Shown: piece after piece, positions 38,361 to 50,218 of the stretch | How positions within the stretch are numbered: position 1 is the stretch's first letter | Layout: every line of letters starts with the position of its first letter | NCBI GenBank assembly: GCA_016800925.1 | Contig: JABCPU010000147.1 | Coordinates: 89,365-153,364, forward strand | Reading direction: 5' to 3' | DNA length: 64,000 bases | DNA from: Suillus spraguei | Lineage: Eukaryota; Basidiomycota; Agaricomycetes; Boletales; Suillaceae | Notes under the pieces: model-generated | What the model saw: only the letters and a program-made list of their open reading frames with translations | What the model was told of the DNA's origin: nothing | Database searches by the model: none | Program-made: the position numbers and the translations under genes

Positions 38361-38760
38361 GTGTTCACAATAGCATTGTCCCCAGATGGCAGCACTGTCG
38401 GAAGCGGAAGCAATGATGGGGCGGTGACATTGTGGGACGTGAAGACGGGAAAGGTCATTGTCAAATGAAAAGGGCACAATCAAAGTGTGGATTCAGTGTG
38501 CTGGAGTGTAGATGGTGATCGAGTGCTGAGCAGAAGAATGGGATGTCAAGAGCAGCAAAACAGTGGGTGCAATCGGGACTAGGCAAACGTGGGTGGACAC
38601 GATCGTATACTCACCCGACTCAACAAAATTTGCGATGGGCGGACTCGAAGACGGAGTAAATATATGGGATGCAAAGACGGGCGAACACTCAAACACGAGC
38701 ATTGGGTTCGAAGTTTGGTCTGGAAGAAGACACCGGTTCAGATGGCCCGATTAGGATATT
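38361..38760 (+). pseudogene. WD40-repeat relic
   Basis: Remains of two to three WD repeats: VFTIALSPDGSTVGSGSNDG with AVTLWDVKTGKVIVK, an in-frame stop TGA at 38466-38468, then KGHNQSVDSVCWSVDGDRVL, EWDVKSSKT, and DTIVYSPDSTKFAMGGLEDG with VNIWDAKTGE. The blocks lie in changing frames and there is no N-terminal domain. It resembles the repeats of basidiomycete WD40 (often NACHT-WD40) proteins and is unlikely to be functional. Confidence 0.7.
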
Positions 38761-40295
38761 CGACACTGCCTGGTCATCTGTGACTCACCTAGGCGTCGGT
38801 GCTGGGAGGCTTAATTACAACAGACCGTCCCAGTGTGAGTTTAAATTTCTGTAGGGACCGCTCACATTAACTGAATCTCCCACTCGCAGAGTTGCATGTC
38901 GGTCGTAGTAGCTCAGCAACGGACATATGTCACGTGAGTGCCAGTGAAAGTCTCAGACCTGAACTACAGCACATATGCGCAGGAAAAGCCCGGCGGGACT
39001 TTGAATGATAACATGTTATCTTATAACGACCAAGATGTAGATGACTGGTGAGTTGACGGATCTATAATTGACAATAACACGAGGCAAAGCTGATGAGAAC
39101 ACCTGCTTATGGTAGGAATTTAGCGCTGCCGCAGCCAGGACAGCCTCAGGACTATGTTATATGCAGGCCCAGCGATGCAATCTCGCGAGAGGTCTCCAAT
39201 TCGCCGGTCAGCAGGTGCTCAGATTTACAGCCTAGAGATCAATATATCACTCACGAGAAATACTTGTTCAGAAACAAATTCAGATGTTATTGCAGTCGCG
39301 TGTGAACTGAGAAAGTAGGATTGGGTTTAGAGTTGCAAAAGCTGGGCATAAGTCATTATGATACTGCGGTGTGTAAAGTTCCTTGTGTCATCCTTCACAG
39401 CTCAAATGCTGTGTATACTGCCACCAGCATGATGCGTCGTGTGCACCTTGTTATCTTTATGGGACTAATGACGTTGATGACGATGACAAAGAGCCGCATT
39501 TCCTCTCCCGGTCAATTTCGAACTTGATGTGGTCAAATGGTCGAAGCCTGTCTATACTAATTCTGATGTAAATCGGCCACTTTTGTTCGATTCCGATTGG
39601 CGGGAGGGGTGAGGACGTCAGTGGCATCAGCACATTCTGATGCATATCGTCGACATTGATGAACGTTAGCGTTAACACGGTCCGTTGAACCTCAGTTCTT
39701 GAGTTAGATCTGATCTGGAGAAAACAACGTGTCTCGTGGTTCTCGAGGCTAGAAGCGAATTTTGACATGCTACGTTGAGAGACACGGCGAAAGAAAGAGA
39801 AAGATGAAGTAGTTTTATGCTGCAGCATTCAGTCGCAAGTACCTTGACTTGAGTATTCCTTATATGGTTATCGTTGCTAAGGATGGGTTGAGCACTATAT
39901 GCGATTAGTGACGTATTGTGTTACTATGTAATTAAAGGGGATAGGCCTGATGAGCTAACTAAAGCCTACAACAGCCTGCAACTCGAAATTCTGATTTCAT
40001 GATGTTTGCGTCGAATATGACCTCTGTTCGCATCAAACTGACCTGACCTGATCTATCTTTGTAACCAATCTTGACGCTTAGGCTCTTTTATATACCCTGC
40101 GGTCCCTACCCCTTCTTCACCTTACAAAAGTATCTATTAGGACAGTACGCCGTCAGGCCACCTGATCCTTACATAACTGCACGCAGACTACTTAACGCCC
40201 ATCCCGTCGTCATCCGTAGTAACTCAGCGTTTTCTCATCACTCCTTGATTTGACTGTTCCAGTGTGCCGCAACCCCTCCAGCGTGCTGTCTCCAG
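38761..40295. other. No confident gene
   Basis: Frames at 39093-39305 (+) and 39457-39828 (-) are unrecognised. 40010-40295 is similar to 43740-43940 and forms the duplicated upstream region of the DUF6533 genes. Confidence 0.4.
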
Positions 40296-42200
40296 ATGGA
40301 GTATTCGCCTGACGATGTCACAGCAGCGAACAGTCTGCAGTTCACTACGGTGCGTCTCCTTGTTGATAAAAGAACGAATAATACTTGACAACCCCTTGTT
40401 CCATCAGTACATCTACAGTGCGTACTATCTTAGTCTGAACCTTTATTCATTGCTCTAACACACTTCAGTCTCGATTTCTACATTCTGGGTAGGCTTATCC
40501 TGATCCATTTACGTTTGCTGTTAAAATCGTTTATCCAGATCTATGATTATGTATGTTCACTCCATGAAGAGGTAACACACCCGTTCTGTGATACACCTCC
40601 GTGTTAATATCTGCGCAAAGTGGTCATTTTTGCTTCAATCGCACTGGAGCAAAGTCAAAGCCCTTTATATCGTCACGCGATATATCCCATTCCTCATTAT
40701 TGTTACGATTCTATATGGTACGTTCCGCTCCAGCACTCATCGCCCCGATGAGCAATTAACACTTGTTCTTTAGAGAGCTCTATCCCGAATGATAGCCAAG
40801 ATGTAGGTGACGCTGTGGAGAGTCAAGGCGATTGAACGACTTACTGCATAACTTCGTCAGAAATGCCGCTTGTTAGCAAATATCAACTCAGGTACGTGCA
40901 TGATACATTTGTGTATGCACATCCATCTGAGGGTTACCACTTTCCTCTCACAGCCCTTGGTATGATATCAGTCATTGCCTCCGAAAGTACATCTCGTTTT
41001 CCCCGTGCTATACGCGTGTCTCTGTTCTGATTCATCCAGGCTTTTTCGTCCTCAGAACATGCGCGCTCTGGAGTAACAATAGAATATTGCTCGCAGCCAT
41101 GCTGTTCTCCTTTGTCGTGAGTTCCCAATTTACTCACCACAAAAAAGCTAGCGATAGATGCATCAACCAGACTTTTGTCGGAGGATCCGTCGGTATTGCC
41201 TTCTCCACTACTGCTACCGCAGCATGTGCGTGCTCTTGTCTCTCCCCTGGCGTTCCACAATCACTGAAACATTCTGTTCACTTTTACAGTTGCAACTAGT
41301 CCAATCCCCGGTATCACAGGGTGCTACCAGAGCTCGGATGTCATCGAGCTCTTCATACCATTTCTCCTCCTTTTCATATTTGAACTAGGTGGGTGATCAG
41401 GAGCATACACATGTACAAACATACTGACAGACACTCCCTCAGCACTCATGACCCTCACGCTCATACGCGCCATACAGAACTGGCAGATAAACCCAAGCCA
41501 TCTGTACATTGTCCTAGTAAAACACAACATATTTTATTATGCATGTGGTTTTTGTGAGTTAACACTCGCATGTGCCGTTTTTCTGTACTCATCCATGTTC
41601 ATTATCTTTCCTGAAGTATTCTCAGTGGCGAACATATTCACATCGCTGCTCCTCCCAGTACGTATATCTTCCGAATGTTTTGTACGATTGAGCCGTTGAT
41701 GTTCTGCGTACCTAGTACTCCTACCACGCCGTATTGCACAAGTATGCACCTCCCCAACATTCTGCGTGATTCTACTAACAATGCTCGAAATGTACATTCA
41801 CGTACAGTTTTCAGTTTATCATCCTTGCGATCCTCGCTACACGCATGCACCGCCAGCTTTGGCACTGGCAGGCGAGGCGAGACACACACACTTTTGAAAC
41901 CTTCATTCAAATTCCTATGTCCATCATGTCACCTCTAGAGAATTGGCAGATGTGACACCTTGTCGCTTGGCTTACTCAGCGAGCAAGCCTATTATGACCA
42001 TTGACTGCTGTGGGTTTGGTGGGCTTAACCTAACGACTACCGCTTTTCTGTCGTGGAACGAGAGAGATGCGTTTGGATCTATTTAACGTTCTTGCATGTC
42101 CAGTTTTCAGTATGAGTGGCGGCGGACGAGTGGATAAAAACAGGATTCAGGATTTTTGATCACCCTAGAGCGAGACCCACGACCTGATAAGCATGATTAC
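40010..42200 (+). repeat. Tandem duplicate unit A (DUF6533 gene with flanks)
   Basis: Direct copy of about 43740-45800, offset by about 3.6 kb. Similarity includes the upstream region (CTCTGTTCGCATC near 40022 versus CTCCGTTCGCATC near 43750; CAGCGTTTTCTCATCAC in both), all exons, and the introns. The two units are clearly diverged. Confidence 0.8.
40296..41955 (+). CDS. DUF6533-domain multi-pass membrane protein, copy A
   Basis: Agaricomycete-expanded membrane family of unknown function. Start ATG 40296 (MEYSPDDVTAANSLQFTT, exon 40296-40349). Then come exons of 10 nt (40408-40417), 20 nt (40469-40488) and 33 nt (40539-40571), together reading YIYISISTFW then IYDYVCSLHEE, followed by WSFLLQSHWSKVKALYIVTR and YIPFLIIVTILY. 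That is the DUF6533 signature. Later exons give GITGCYQSSDVIELFIPFLL, MTLTLIRAIQNWQINPSHLY, VLVKHNIFYYACGF and IILAILATRMHRQLWHWQAR; stop TGA 41953-41955. Ten or so introns. The internal exons between 40770 and 41650 were only partly traced, so a lesion there cannot be excluded. Confidence 0.75.
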
Positions 42201-43739
42201 GCTGCAGGTTCATATAGTACGTTACAGTTTAATGCTGAGCCAGTATTAATCTACAATTTTGGCAATCAATTTAAATATAGAAACGTCCCGACATGATAGG
42301 ATGATGACAATGTCCCCGACCAGGTGCAACCATTCTCCCGCCCCGCAACCAACCGCATCCAGGTACGTTTTCCCTTCCCCGCTTTGGACCTTAATCTCAA
42401 CATCTAGGTCCTAGCAATTGAGCATCCACCCATGCCGACTGTGGCTTGGATTTTGCTCTAACTCATATGGGATAAACTTTGGTACTATTCCTTGTTCGAC
42501 TCTCCGAATCAAAACATTTTTTTCGAGCACCTCAACTTTGGCAATGCTCTAAACCTCTTCAGTCCTTTCAGTTCTTCGGGGGCCGTAAATTCAGCAGAAA
42601 TGTCTGGGGAGATATTCTCACTGGAGCTATGTACAATAAGATCATGTGCATCACGAGGCAAGGCTCTGTCGAGAGCGGAGGTACTTATACAAAGGATGCT
42701 TCAAGATCTTGTGCAATCTCGACAGCGGCAATGTCAACATCTTCACGAATGTGCATGTGAACAGGGGGACTTCGAAGGTTTGCGTGAATTCTTCCGAACA
42801 TTTCGAATGTAGATCACAGAGTGTTGCGCGGACTACTTTACCTGCTAGACAAGTTGGCACTGGCAAACCTCCTTGGTTCTGCCAACGACACTTTTATTCT
42901 GTCTTCTCGGTGATCCGGGCAACTTTTTCATTTGCGAAAAAATTACCATTTCTGCTATGACCAACGCATATGCTCCTAGGCATTGAATGGGCGATATATG
43001 ACAATAGATTCTACTGTTCCTTCATATTTGGAACGAAATTTATCTAACAGGAACGAGGTTAAACTAGCCCATGTGCTTTATAGAATCCCGTACGTCGCCG
43101 AGGGCTCTCAATCAGCTCATGATTCTTATCCATGTGCTCACAGAACCCAACAAGCACTCTTTCATCAGAAAGAAGGTCGCAAATTTATCAATTCGCACAT
43201 ATCGAGGATGACTCGTACCTTTTCCTCTCGTACGACCTTGGCGCGAACCGAGTACGATGCAACGCTGGTATGGGTACCCGCGTGTCATGGCCAAAGTTCT
43301 CCCTCGGCCATTCCTTATGACAGGCGCTAGATGTCGATAGGTAATAGCAGCTGAGCTCCAGGTCTTCGTTGTCAGTCGATGGCAAGGCTGCCCACTCCAG
43401 TGCAGAGAATGAAATCCTGTCTATCAATATAAAAGTAGCTGTAACAATTTGTCCCTCTATTTGAACGGAATTTATCATAGAATTTTATATGCTCATGTTC
43501 CATGCTCAAGGTATGGCCCGTTCTCATACAAGGTCAAACATTAACAAATTGTAACCTGCGTAAATTGTTGCTATTTTTATCTATATATAGGTCACTTACT
43601 ACAATGATGTTCACTGACATGCATCATGATCATATGTCAAGCTAAGGCTGAGGCAAGGCATATTCCGGTATCTATAACACCACCTTGACATGATGGTTCG
43701 CAGCTCTTTCATAGGAGATAAGAAGTTGTATGAAACATA
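42201..43739. other. Region between the tandem copies, no confident gene
   Basis: 42492-42812 (+, begins MFDSPNQNIFFEHLNFGNAL) and 42983-43330 (+) are open but unrecognised. 42301-42362 could be a first exon (MMTMSPTRCNHSPAPQPTAS then GTACGT). No family could be assigned. Confidence 0.3.
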
Positions 43740-45800
43740 TTTTTTGACCTCCGTTCGCATCTATCTTACCTTGGCCCTCTGGACGCTTTTCTGTATCCTG
43801 CACCACAGTGCTCATCATACTCGCCATTCCGTATATAACTGTACGTATCATACTTAACGTGTGTCTCGTCATTAAACATACCCCAGCGTTTTCTCATCAC
43901 CCGCTGAGACGATTCCAGTGTACAACATCTAGATCATCAGATGGTGTATTCGTCTGATGATATCGCAGCAGCAAGGAGCATGCAGGTTATCGTGGTGCGT
44001 CTCCTTGTCAATACAAAAGCGAATAATACCTGACAATCCATGTTCCATCAATCAGTACATATTCAGTGCGTACTATCTGAATCCCTCATTCCTTGCCCTG
44101 ACACATTTCAGCGTCGACTGTTACATTCTGGGTAGGCTTATTCTGACCTATTTACGTCCGCTGTTAAACTCCCTCATCCAGATCTATGATTATGCACGTT
44201 CATTTCATGAAGAGGTAATGCACCCGTTCTATGATACACCTCAGTTTTAATATTCACAATCTGCTGTGCAAAGTGGTCATTTTTGCTTCGATCGAACTGG
44301 AACAAAGTGAAAGCCCTTTATATCGTTACGCGATACGTCCCCTTTATCCTCCTCACTGCAGTTCTATATAGTACGTTTCCCTCCGGCACACATTACCCCA
44401 ATGATGAATTAACACTTATTCTTCAGTGGGCCTCAGTTCGAATGAGAACACAGATGTATGTGATACTGTGGAGAGTTAATGAGAATGAACGGCTTACTGC
44501 ATGACGTTGCTAGAAATGCCGGTTGTTGTCCAATATTTGCTCAGGTATGTACATTCATGTATGCACATCACTCGCAGAGGACTACTAGCACTTTCCTTTC
44601 ACAGGTCTTGTCTTAATATCATGCGTTAGCTCCGAGAGTATGTCCATCCTCCTAAGATACGTATGTTCCTTATTTTTTTTATCCAGGCCTTTTCATCCTC
44701 AGAACATGCGCGCTCTGGAACAACAATAGAATCTTGCTCGTAGCCATGCTGATTACTTTTCTCGTGAGTCCTAAATATACTCGCCCACACAAAGCTGGTG
44801 GTAGATGCATTAGCTAGACTTTTATCGGAGTATCCGCCAGTGTTACCTTCAGCACTACGGCTGCTTCCGCAACATGTACGCACTCCAACCTCTCACTGGC
44901 GCTCCACAACCACTGAGACATTCTGTTCATTTTCACAGATGCGACTAGCCCAGTCCCGGGCATCACAGGCTGCTACTGGAGCTCAGGTAGTGTCCAGCTC
45001 TTCATACCATATCTTCTCACTTCCGCATTTGAACTGGGTGGGTGGCCAGGAGTATACATATGTACAACAAGCACACACTGACAGATACTCCCCCAGGACT
45101 CATGATTCTCACGCTCATACGCGCCATACAGAGCTGGAAGACAAATCCAAGCCATTTATACATTGCCCTGGTGAAACATAACATATTCTATTATATGTGT
45201 GGTTTTTGTGAGTTAACGCTCGTACGCGCCGCTTTGTAATACTCATCCTCTTTTCTGAAGTGCTCTCAGTAGCGAACATATTAGCATCGCTGCTCCTCGA
45301 TGTGCGTATATCTCCCGAATACCCTTTATGATAGAGCTGTTGATGTTCCGTGCACCAAGTACTCCTACAACGACATACTGCAAGTGTATGTGCTTCTACA
45401 TCCTGCCGGGTATTCTTACTAATGATACACGAAATGATACAGTTTGCAGTTCATAATTCTTGCAGTCCTTGCCACGCGCATGCACCTCAATCTGTGGCAT
45501 GTGAACCGACATGCATACAGCTTCTGACGCTCTTGTGCGTATTCCAATGTCCGACATGGCCTATCCTGTGGCTTATTCCGTATTGTTCCTGGAGTAAGGC
45601 TTGGACTGTGCGAGATGAATGGTGGGGTGGATTTGGTAGAGTTCGCTATGTGCTTGACTTATAGGACGAGACTGCTGCAGGGCAAGAGGAGCATTTGAAT
45701 GGCTTTGATTTATTTAACTAGTTTCCAGCGTAAGCGTAAGCGGTAGTGGATCCAGGATTGGAGGGTGCCAGAGCCAGACACACAGCTTGACGGTACTGGG
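43740..45800 (+). repeat. Tandem duplicate unit B (DUF6533 gene with flanks)
   Basis: Direct copy of unit A at about 40010-42200, in the same orientation. See unit A for anchors. Boundaries by eye. Confidence 0.8.
43941..45527 (+). CDS. DUF6533-domain multi-pass membrane protein, copy B
   Basis: Paralogue of copy A with the same exon plan. Start ATG 43941 (MVYSSDDIAAARSMQVIV). A 10-nt exon (TACATATTCA) and a 20-nt exon ending TTCTGG precede IYDYARSFHEE, then WSFLLRSNWNKVKALYIVTR and YVPFILLTAVLYSTF. Downstream: GITGCYWSSGSVQLFIPYLL, LTLIRAIQSWKTNPSHLYIA, LVKHNIFYYMCGF and FIILAVLATRMHLNLWHVNR with stop TGA 45525-45527. The C-terminus is about 20 residues shorter than in copy A and diverges after the last helix. 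Function unknown; the tandem arrangement suggests local duplication. Confidence 0.72.
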
Positions 45801-46130
45801 CACCGCGGTATAAAGTACACTAAACTCTACGAACTAATGAAATATCTTTGACATGACATGATAACTGGCAACCATAGACATCTCAACCGACTTGATGAAA
45901 TCTGCTCGAAAATACTACAAAAGGGGGTTCTCCCTGATGCCGGGGCTACATAATGCCATCTGAGACCTTTATTGATACTGATTACAGCTATCTTCATATC
46001 GATAGGCCAGAATCTGGAAAACACATACTTATGGCCGCTTTTGTTTATTGTTGGAGCGAAACCAAACAGAGGCGGGCTTTTGTCACTTGCTTGTGGAATT
46101 CTACTACAACGACTGCCGAACGTTATCATG
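45801..46130. other. No gene; flank of transposon fragment
   Basis: Nothing recognised other than short frames leading into the Tc1-like fragment. Confidence 0.4.
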
Positions 46131-46349
46131 ATGCACGGAAACCGGCGACATATAGCGGATGCTGCGAAGGAGCAGTGGGTTGTTATGTCCACACATGACA
46201 TGACATCGAAGGCCATAGCCCAAGTGACAGGATACAGCCATCGAACAATCAACGGTTTGAGTTCTTTGGCTTTCGCAATTCACAGGCTGTCATTCGAAAA
46301 CATCTCGACAGTGGTCGTCCTCGTCTACTCACAGCAAACGTTGCAGTAA
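46131..46349 (+). pseudogene. Tc1/mariner-like transposase, N-terminal fragment
   Basis: MHGNRRHIADAAKEQWVVMS then THDMTSKAIAQVTGYSHRTI is the helix-turn-helix start of the Agaricomycete Tc1-like transposases, followed in another frame (after a short intron or a frameshift near 46255) by AVIRKHLDSGRPRLLTANVA. The DDE catalytic part is absent, so this is a truncated relic. Confidence 0.65.
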
Positions 46350-46423
46350 GTGAAGCCACAAAAGTATTTTGAATTTAATACCTAACTATTTTAGTATCTT
46401 ATTTGCGCACTCCGAACTATAGG

Positions 46424-46760
46424 TAGTGATGGAAAAGTCCGGTTCAGTCCGGTTCTCCATGGACCGGACCATCGGTTCGGTCCAATAATGGTCCGGTTCT
46501 GGGTTTGAACCGAGAACCGGACCAACAAAAAGATAAAAATTCTTGCAAAACATAGCTAGGGACAAAAATAGGAATAGGTAAACTAGTACTAGATTGACTC
46601 TTCGTCATCTTCATCATGGAGTGCAGCAATCAATAAATCTAGATGTTGTTTAGTATCACTAGCAGCTGAGATGTGTCCATTGCGATATGCACTCTTCAGC
46701 AGCAGCAAGCTCTCAAATACGTCCTTCTTGAGACGGTTCCGTCATTTCGTTGCAGTTAGT
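46424..46760 (-). mobile_element. hAT transposon 3' end remnant
   Basis: On the minus strand 46589-46743 encodes RNRLKKDVFESLLLLKSAYR then NGHISAASDTKQHLDLLIAA and a stop, the extreme C-terminus of hAT transposases (end of the dimerisation domain). Downstream lie repeated GGTCCGGTTC motifs (46435-46530), typical of hAT subterminal regions, and a candidate terminal TAGTGATGG at 46424-46432. The rest of the transposase is missing. Confidence 0.65.
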
Positions 46761-46947
46761 CCACCACTCAAGCAATAAGAGCAAGAGAGAGCAGCAAGTT
46801 GAGATCAGAGAGCAAGGGGGAGTAGCCAGTGAAAGCAGCGAGCAAGGCCAGAATGAGAGCGGCTGAGCAATGAAAGAGTGTGAACAAGCATGGACGGACG
46901 AGCGCAAATGAATGAGCATGAACGAGCACAGATGAATGAACACAAAC

Positions 46948-47056
46948 AAAATACGGGAGTTGTTTGTAGGTGGACGTGTCCAAGGGACACCTCCCGTAGA
47001 GGCAGGCTCTATGGGAGGTGTCGCTTGAACACGTCCACCTACAACTCCAGTATTTA
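46948..47056. repeat. 109-nt near-perfect hairpin (inverted repeat)
   Basis: Arms of about 53 nt: AAATACGGGAGTTG...GTAGGTGGACGTG on the left and its complement CACGTCCACCTACAACTCC ending TATTTA on the right, with one 3-nt bulge and a few mismatches. The loop is minimal (centre GAGGCAGGCTC). It lies beside the truncated hAT end. Either a fold-back element junction or a source of hairpin RNA. Confidence 0.7.
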
Positions 47057-47161
47057 GTAATGGCACAGAAACATCAATATTGGTGATAGTAACACAAAAA
47101 GTTAGATGCTATCTAGTTGTGCAACAACACCATGAGTGTACTTACTAACCAGCATATTTGC

Positions 47162-47331
47162 GCCAGAGTGGTGTAGCTGTTGAGTTGATGGTGCAGTGTA
47201 TGACTCTCAATAGGCCACATCATCAGGGTTACAAAGTAACATATCTTGCAGTGAAAGGACTCTGGCTTCGAAAACCAGGGTTCGAGTCAGACATTGGAGA
47301 TGATCGATTTTTTTTTTTTTTTTTTTTTTTT
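47162..47331 (+). repeat. tRNA-like Pol III promoter remnant (possible SINE) next to poly-T
   Basis: TGGTGTAGCTG at 47169-47179 fits the box A consensus, and GGTTCGAGTCA at 47279-47289 fits box B except its last base. They are 110 bp apart and followed by a 24-base T run (47308-47331). GCCAGAG (47162-47168) is complementary to CTCTGGC (47260-47266). No consistent cloverleaf forms. The T run is also the reverse-complement poly(A) end of the adjoining LINE. Confidence 0.35.
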
Positions 47332-47513
47332 GAATCCTTGTTTATTGTCCGTTGGGGCTAAGCCCTATGTTGGACATCTCCTACATGTATGTACCTTGGT
47401 ATTTACTCTATATATCTTGTCTTGGTAGCGTCTTGACAATGGTTCCGGCGTGGGCGGGAACTGTGATGCCTGTGAGGAGGCAAGCGGTTATGTTTGGGTT
47501 TGGTTTCGTTCTA

Positions 47514-49743
47514 TTATTCTCTCCTTTCCTCTTTTTCCTTGGGGGGGGTAACATCTCCGAAAGTCTGCTCGAAGCATCTTGTACGTGCGATGTATTTCAG
47601 GGTCGCTCTCATTCCTTGAGTATCGTTGAGCAAGTGCTTGATATTGTATTTGCGCGGGCCTACTTCGAGACGCATGGCGTCTCTCTGTCTGGTGAAGGTG
47701 GGGCATACTAGTAGGAAATGATGTACTGTTTCCTCGTGCGCGTTGCAGTTTTCGCACTTGGCTGATTGGCTCTTCGATATCCGGTGTAGGTGTTTGTTGA
47801 GCGCTATATGACCCGTTCTGAGCTGAAAGAGAAGCGAGCTGTGCTTCCTTGGTAACGATGCGGTTTTTGCGGCGAATTTGTTGGAAGGAGCTGACTGGTC
47901 TATGATGCGCAGGGCGGTGAACCTTGGTGAGTTGTTTGCTATTTCCGTCGCCTCGTCCTTTATTCTGCGGTGGTATGTCTGTTTGATCGCTGACTTACTA
48001 CGTGGCAGTTCCTTGGTTTCGCTGTGTTTTGTTAGCAAGGATTTCGGGAGTTCGTTCGTTCCCGATGATTTCCCTCTCGCTGCCTCTTTCACCTGCTCGT
48101 CCGCTGCTTCATTGCCCGGGATGCCCTTATGCCCTGGCGTCCACCTGATGATGAGTTTCCTTCCATCGTTGGCTGGGATGACCCTGCGTAGGTCGTCGTG
48201 GAACATGTCCATCAGGTAGTGTCCCGGTTGTGAACGGAAGGCTGATGTTGCGCGGATGGCTGCCTGATTGTCTACCCCCAGTGACATGGTACCCCCCCTT
48301 TCTCCTCCCTCTTCTTTTAGAAGCTGAACCGCCAGAATCATTCCCACAAGCTCTCCTTCATACATCGTGTGCTCCGTGTCCTTGCCCAGGTAGAATCTCC
48401 GACTCTTAATCACTTCTTCGCCTCGCATGATCACTGCTGCTGCCCCCACTCCTCCTTCGATCGAAGATCCGTCCGAGTATGCTCTTATGTCTTCTTCCGC
48501 CGATAAGTCTTCATCCGCTGCTCTCTCTGGTTTGTCTGCGATGTGCGTTTCGGTGTCTGGGGTCCACTTTGGATAGTGTCTGACCGGCCTAATCTTCTCT
48601 GTGGTGTCGGGGTCTATCTAGTACTCGTACGTCAGTTTGTGCAGTGGAGACGGGTGTCGTTTTCTCCCCTTGAATTCCCTTTTTGCGCCGAACATGTACG
48701 CTGACCTGATGTCCTTTGCTAGTGGGTGAGTGTCTGGGAGTGTTGCCATGCGGAGTGTCGCCCTCAGGCAGATTTTGCGGAGTGTCTGTTGAAACGGTAA
48801 GACGTTAGCGTGCGCGTCTAACATATCATTGGAAGTTGATCTTAGTCCTCCTGTTATTAGGGTCGTGGCCATGCGCTGAACTCTCGACATCTGTGTGGCG
48901 AAGCCTTTCGTCCCCTGCCCCCTCTCTGTTTCCCTCTCCCTTTTGCAACGAGGCCTGAGCACCAGACGTCCGCTGCGTAAAGCATTTTTGGCAGTATGAC
49001 TCCTTCGTACAGCCGTTTCATCGCCCTTCCATGCATTCCTTTTGTCGGTCGGATCACCCTCATACATGCTAGTGCGTACTTTGTTCCTTTTGCAAGTGCG
49101 TAGGCCGCGTGTTCCTTGAAGTTGAGGTTCTCGTCTACGATCATGCCCAGGAACTTGTGTGATTTCGACGGTTGAATGGTGCAATTGCGGATGGTGATAG
49201 CTGGGCGGCGTTCTGGTGTGGTCTTGCGTGGGTTCTGTTCGTCCGGTATGCGCTTCCTTGATAGACATATTAGTGCTGTTTTCTCAAGTTCGAACTCAGC
49301 GTGGTGCCGTTCACTCCATTCTAATGCTCCTCCCCTTTTCTCCATCATGTGTCTGAGCTTTTCGTTCGATTCCTCATATGATTTCGCTCTGGCTGCTAAC
49401 GCGACATCATCGAGGAAGCCCAGGCTCAGTTCTCCTTTGCGTGGGTTGGGGTTAGCGACTTCCAGTACATCTGAGTTGTAGAAAATGAACGCTATTGGGG
49501 ACAATGGACATCCTTGATCGAGTCCATCTGGGACCTTGAAGAGTTTCGATTGGTAGTCGTCAAAGAAGAGATGGGTGGTTCTATTTTCAAGTCTTCTTCT
49601 GTACCATTCGACGTACTGCGTTGGTATCCCTTTTCTTTTCAGAATGTGCAGGAGTCTGTTCGTAACTACGCTTGGGAATGCCGCTTTTACATCGAGGAAT
49701 AGTAGTGAGACGTGATTGTCTTTCGATGCCCAAGCATCTGTTA
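47514..49743 (-). pseudogene. LINE ORF2, 3' half: RT palm/thumb and RNase H
   Basis: Begins at the retrotransposon insertion with DAWASKDNHVSLLFLDVKAA, then DGLDQGCPLSPIAFIFYNSD and the catalytic GFLDDVALAAR (F-x-DD). RNase H carries GELVGMILAVQLLKE, GVDNQAAIRA and RWTPGHKGIPGNEAADEQVK, and ends in a Cys/His motif (CENCNAHEETVHHFLLVC). Stop at 47514. Lesions: a frame change near 48935 after AADVWCSGLVAKGRG and an in-frame TAG at 48618-48620 before IDPDTTEKIRPVRHYPKW. This half cannot make an intact protein. Confidence 0.85.
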
Positions 49744-50217
49744 TGTTACAATCGTACGTACCCCTATTCATTTTCTACTCCATTTATCTTGTATATTACA
49801 TAACGAGACTCTGACTCATATGCTCAACGCATCTGTACTATAGTTGCCTTCCTTCTTTGGATACGCACATACATTCCCACATCCTTCTTGGTCTGTGCGC
49901 ACATATTGGCCTATTTAAGCACAGTGTACTTGTAGTAGATTCCCTACTTTAATCTTACTGGGTTTTACCTGGAATCTCCTTCGCTTAGGTCTCCAACCTA
50001 AGTCGTCTTGAATCGTCTCTAAGTCTAAGCACTCCTTAGCCTTAGTCTCTATTCTCGCGGATACCTCTTAGACTTGTCTTTGAGGCTGAACCCTTGATCG
50101 TACTCGGAACGCGTTCCTCATACTTTCACCTTGTTCTCTTTTGAACATTGTAAGAACTCCCAGCAGACCACCTGTGTCTTTTCACTGTCGCTGGTGACGC
50201 CATCCCAGTTCGTAACA
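49744..50217 (+). repeat. 5' LTR of copy 1
   Basis: Starts TGTTACAATCG and ends CAGTTCGTAACA (terminal TGTTAC/GTAACA inverted ends). Contains TATTTAA at 49912-49918, a good TATA box 34 bp upstream of ACTTTAATCTT (49946-49956), the likely RNA 5' end. Confidence 0.95.
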
Positions 50218-50218
50218 A

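Noticed and set aside
38361..38760. NACHT-WD40 (NLR-like) immune receptor
   Set aside because: Only two to three eroded WD repeats with an in-frame stop; no P-loop or NACHT domain found upstream.
47162..47289. Functional tRNA gene
   Set aside because: Box A and box B fit, but no acceptor, T-arm and anticodon stems can be formed together; box B follows the candidate acceptor complement.
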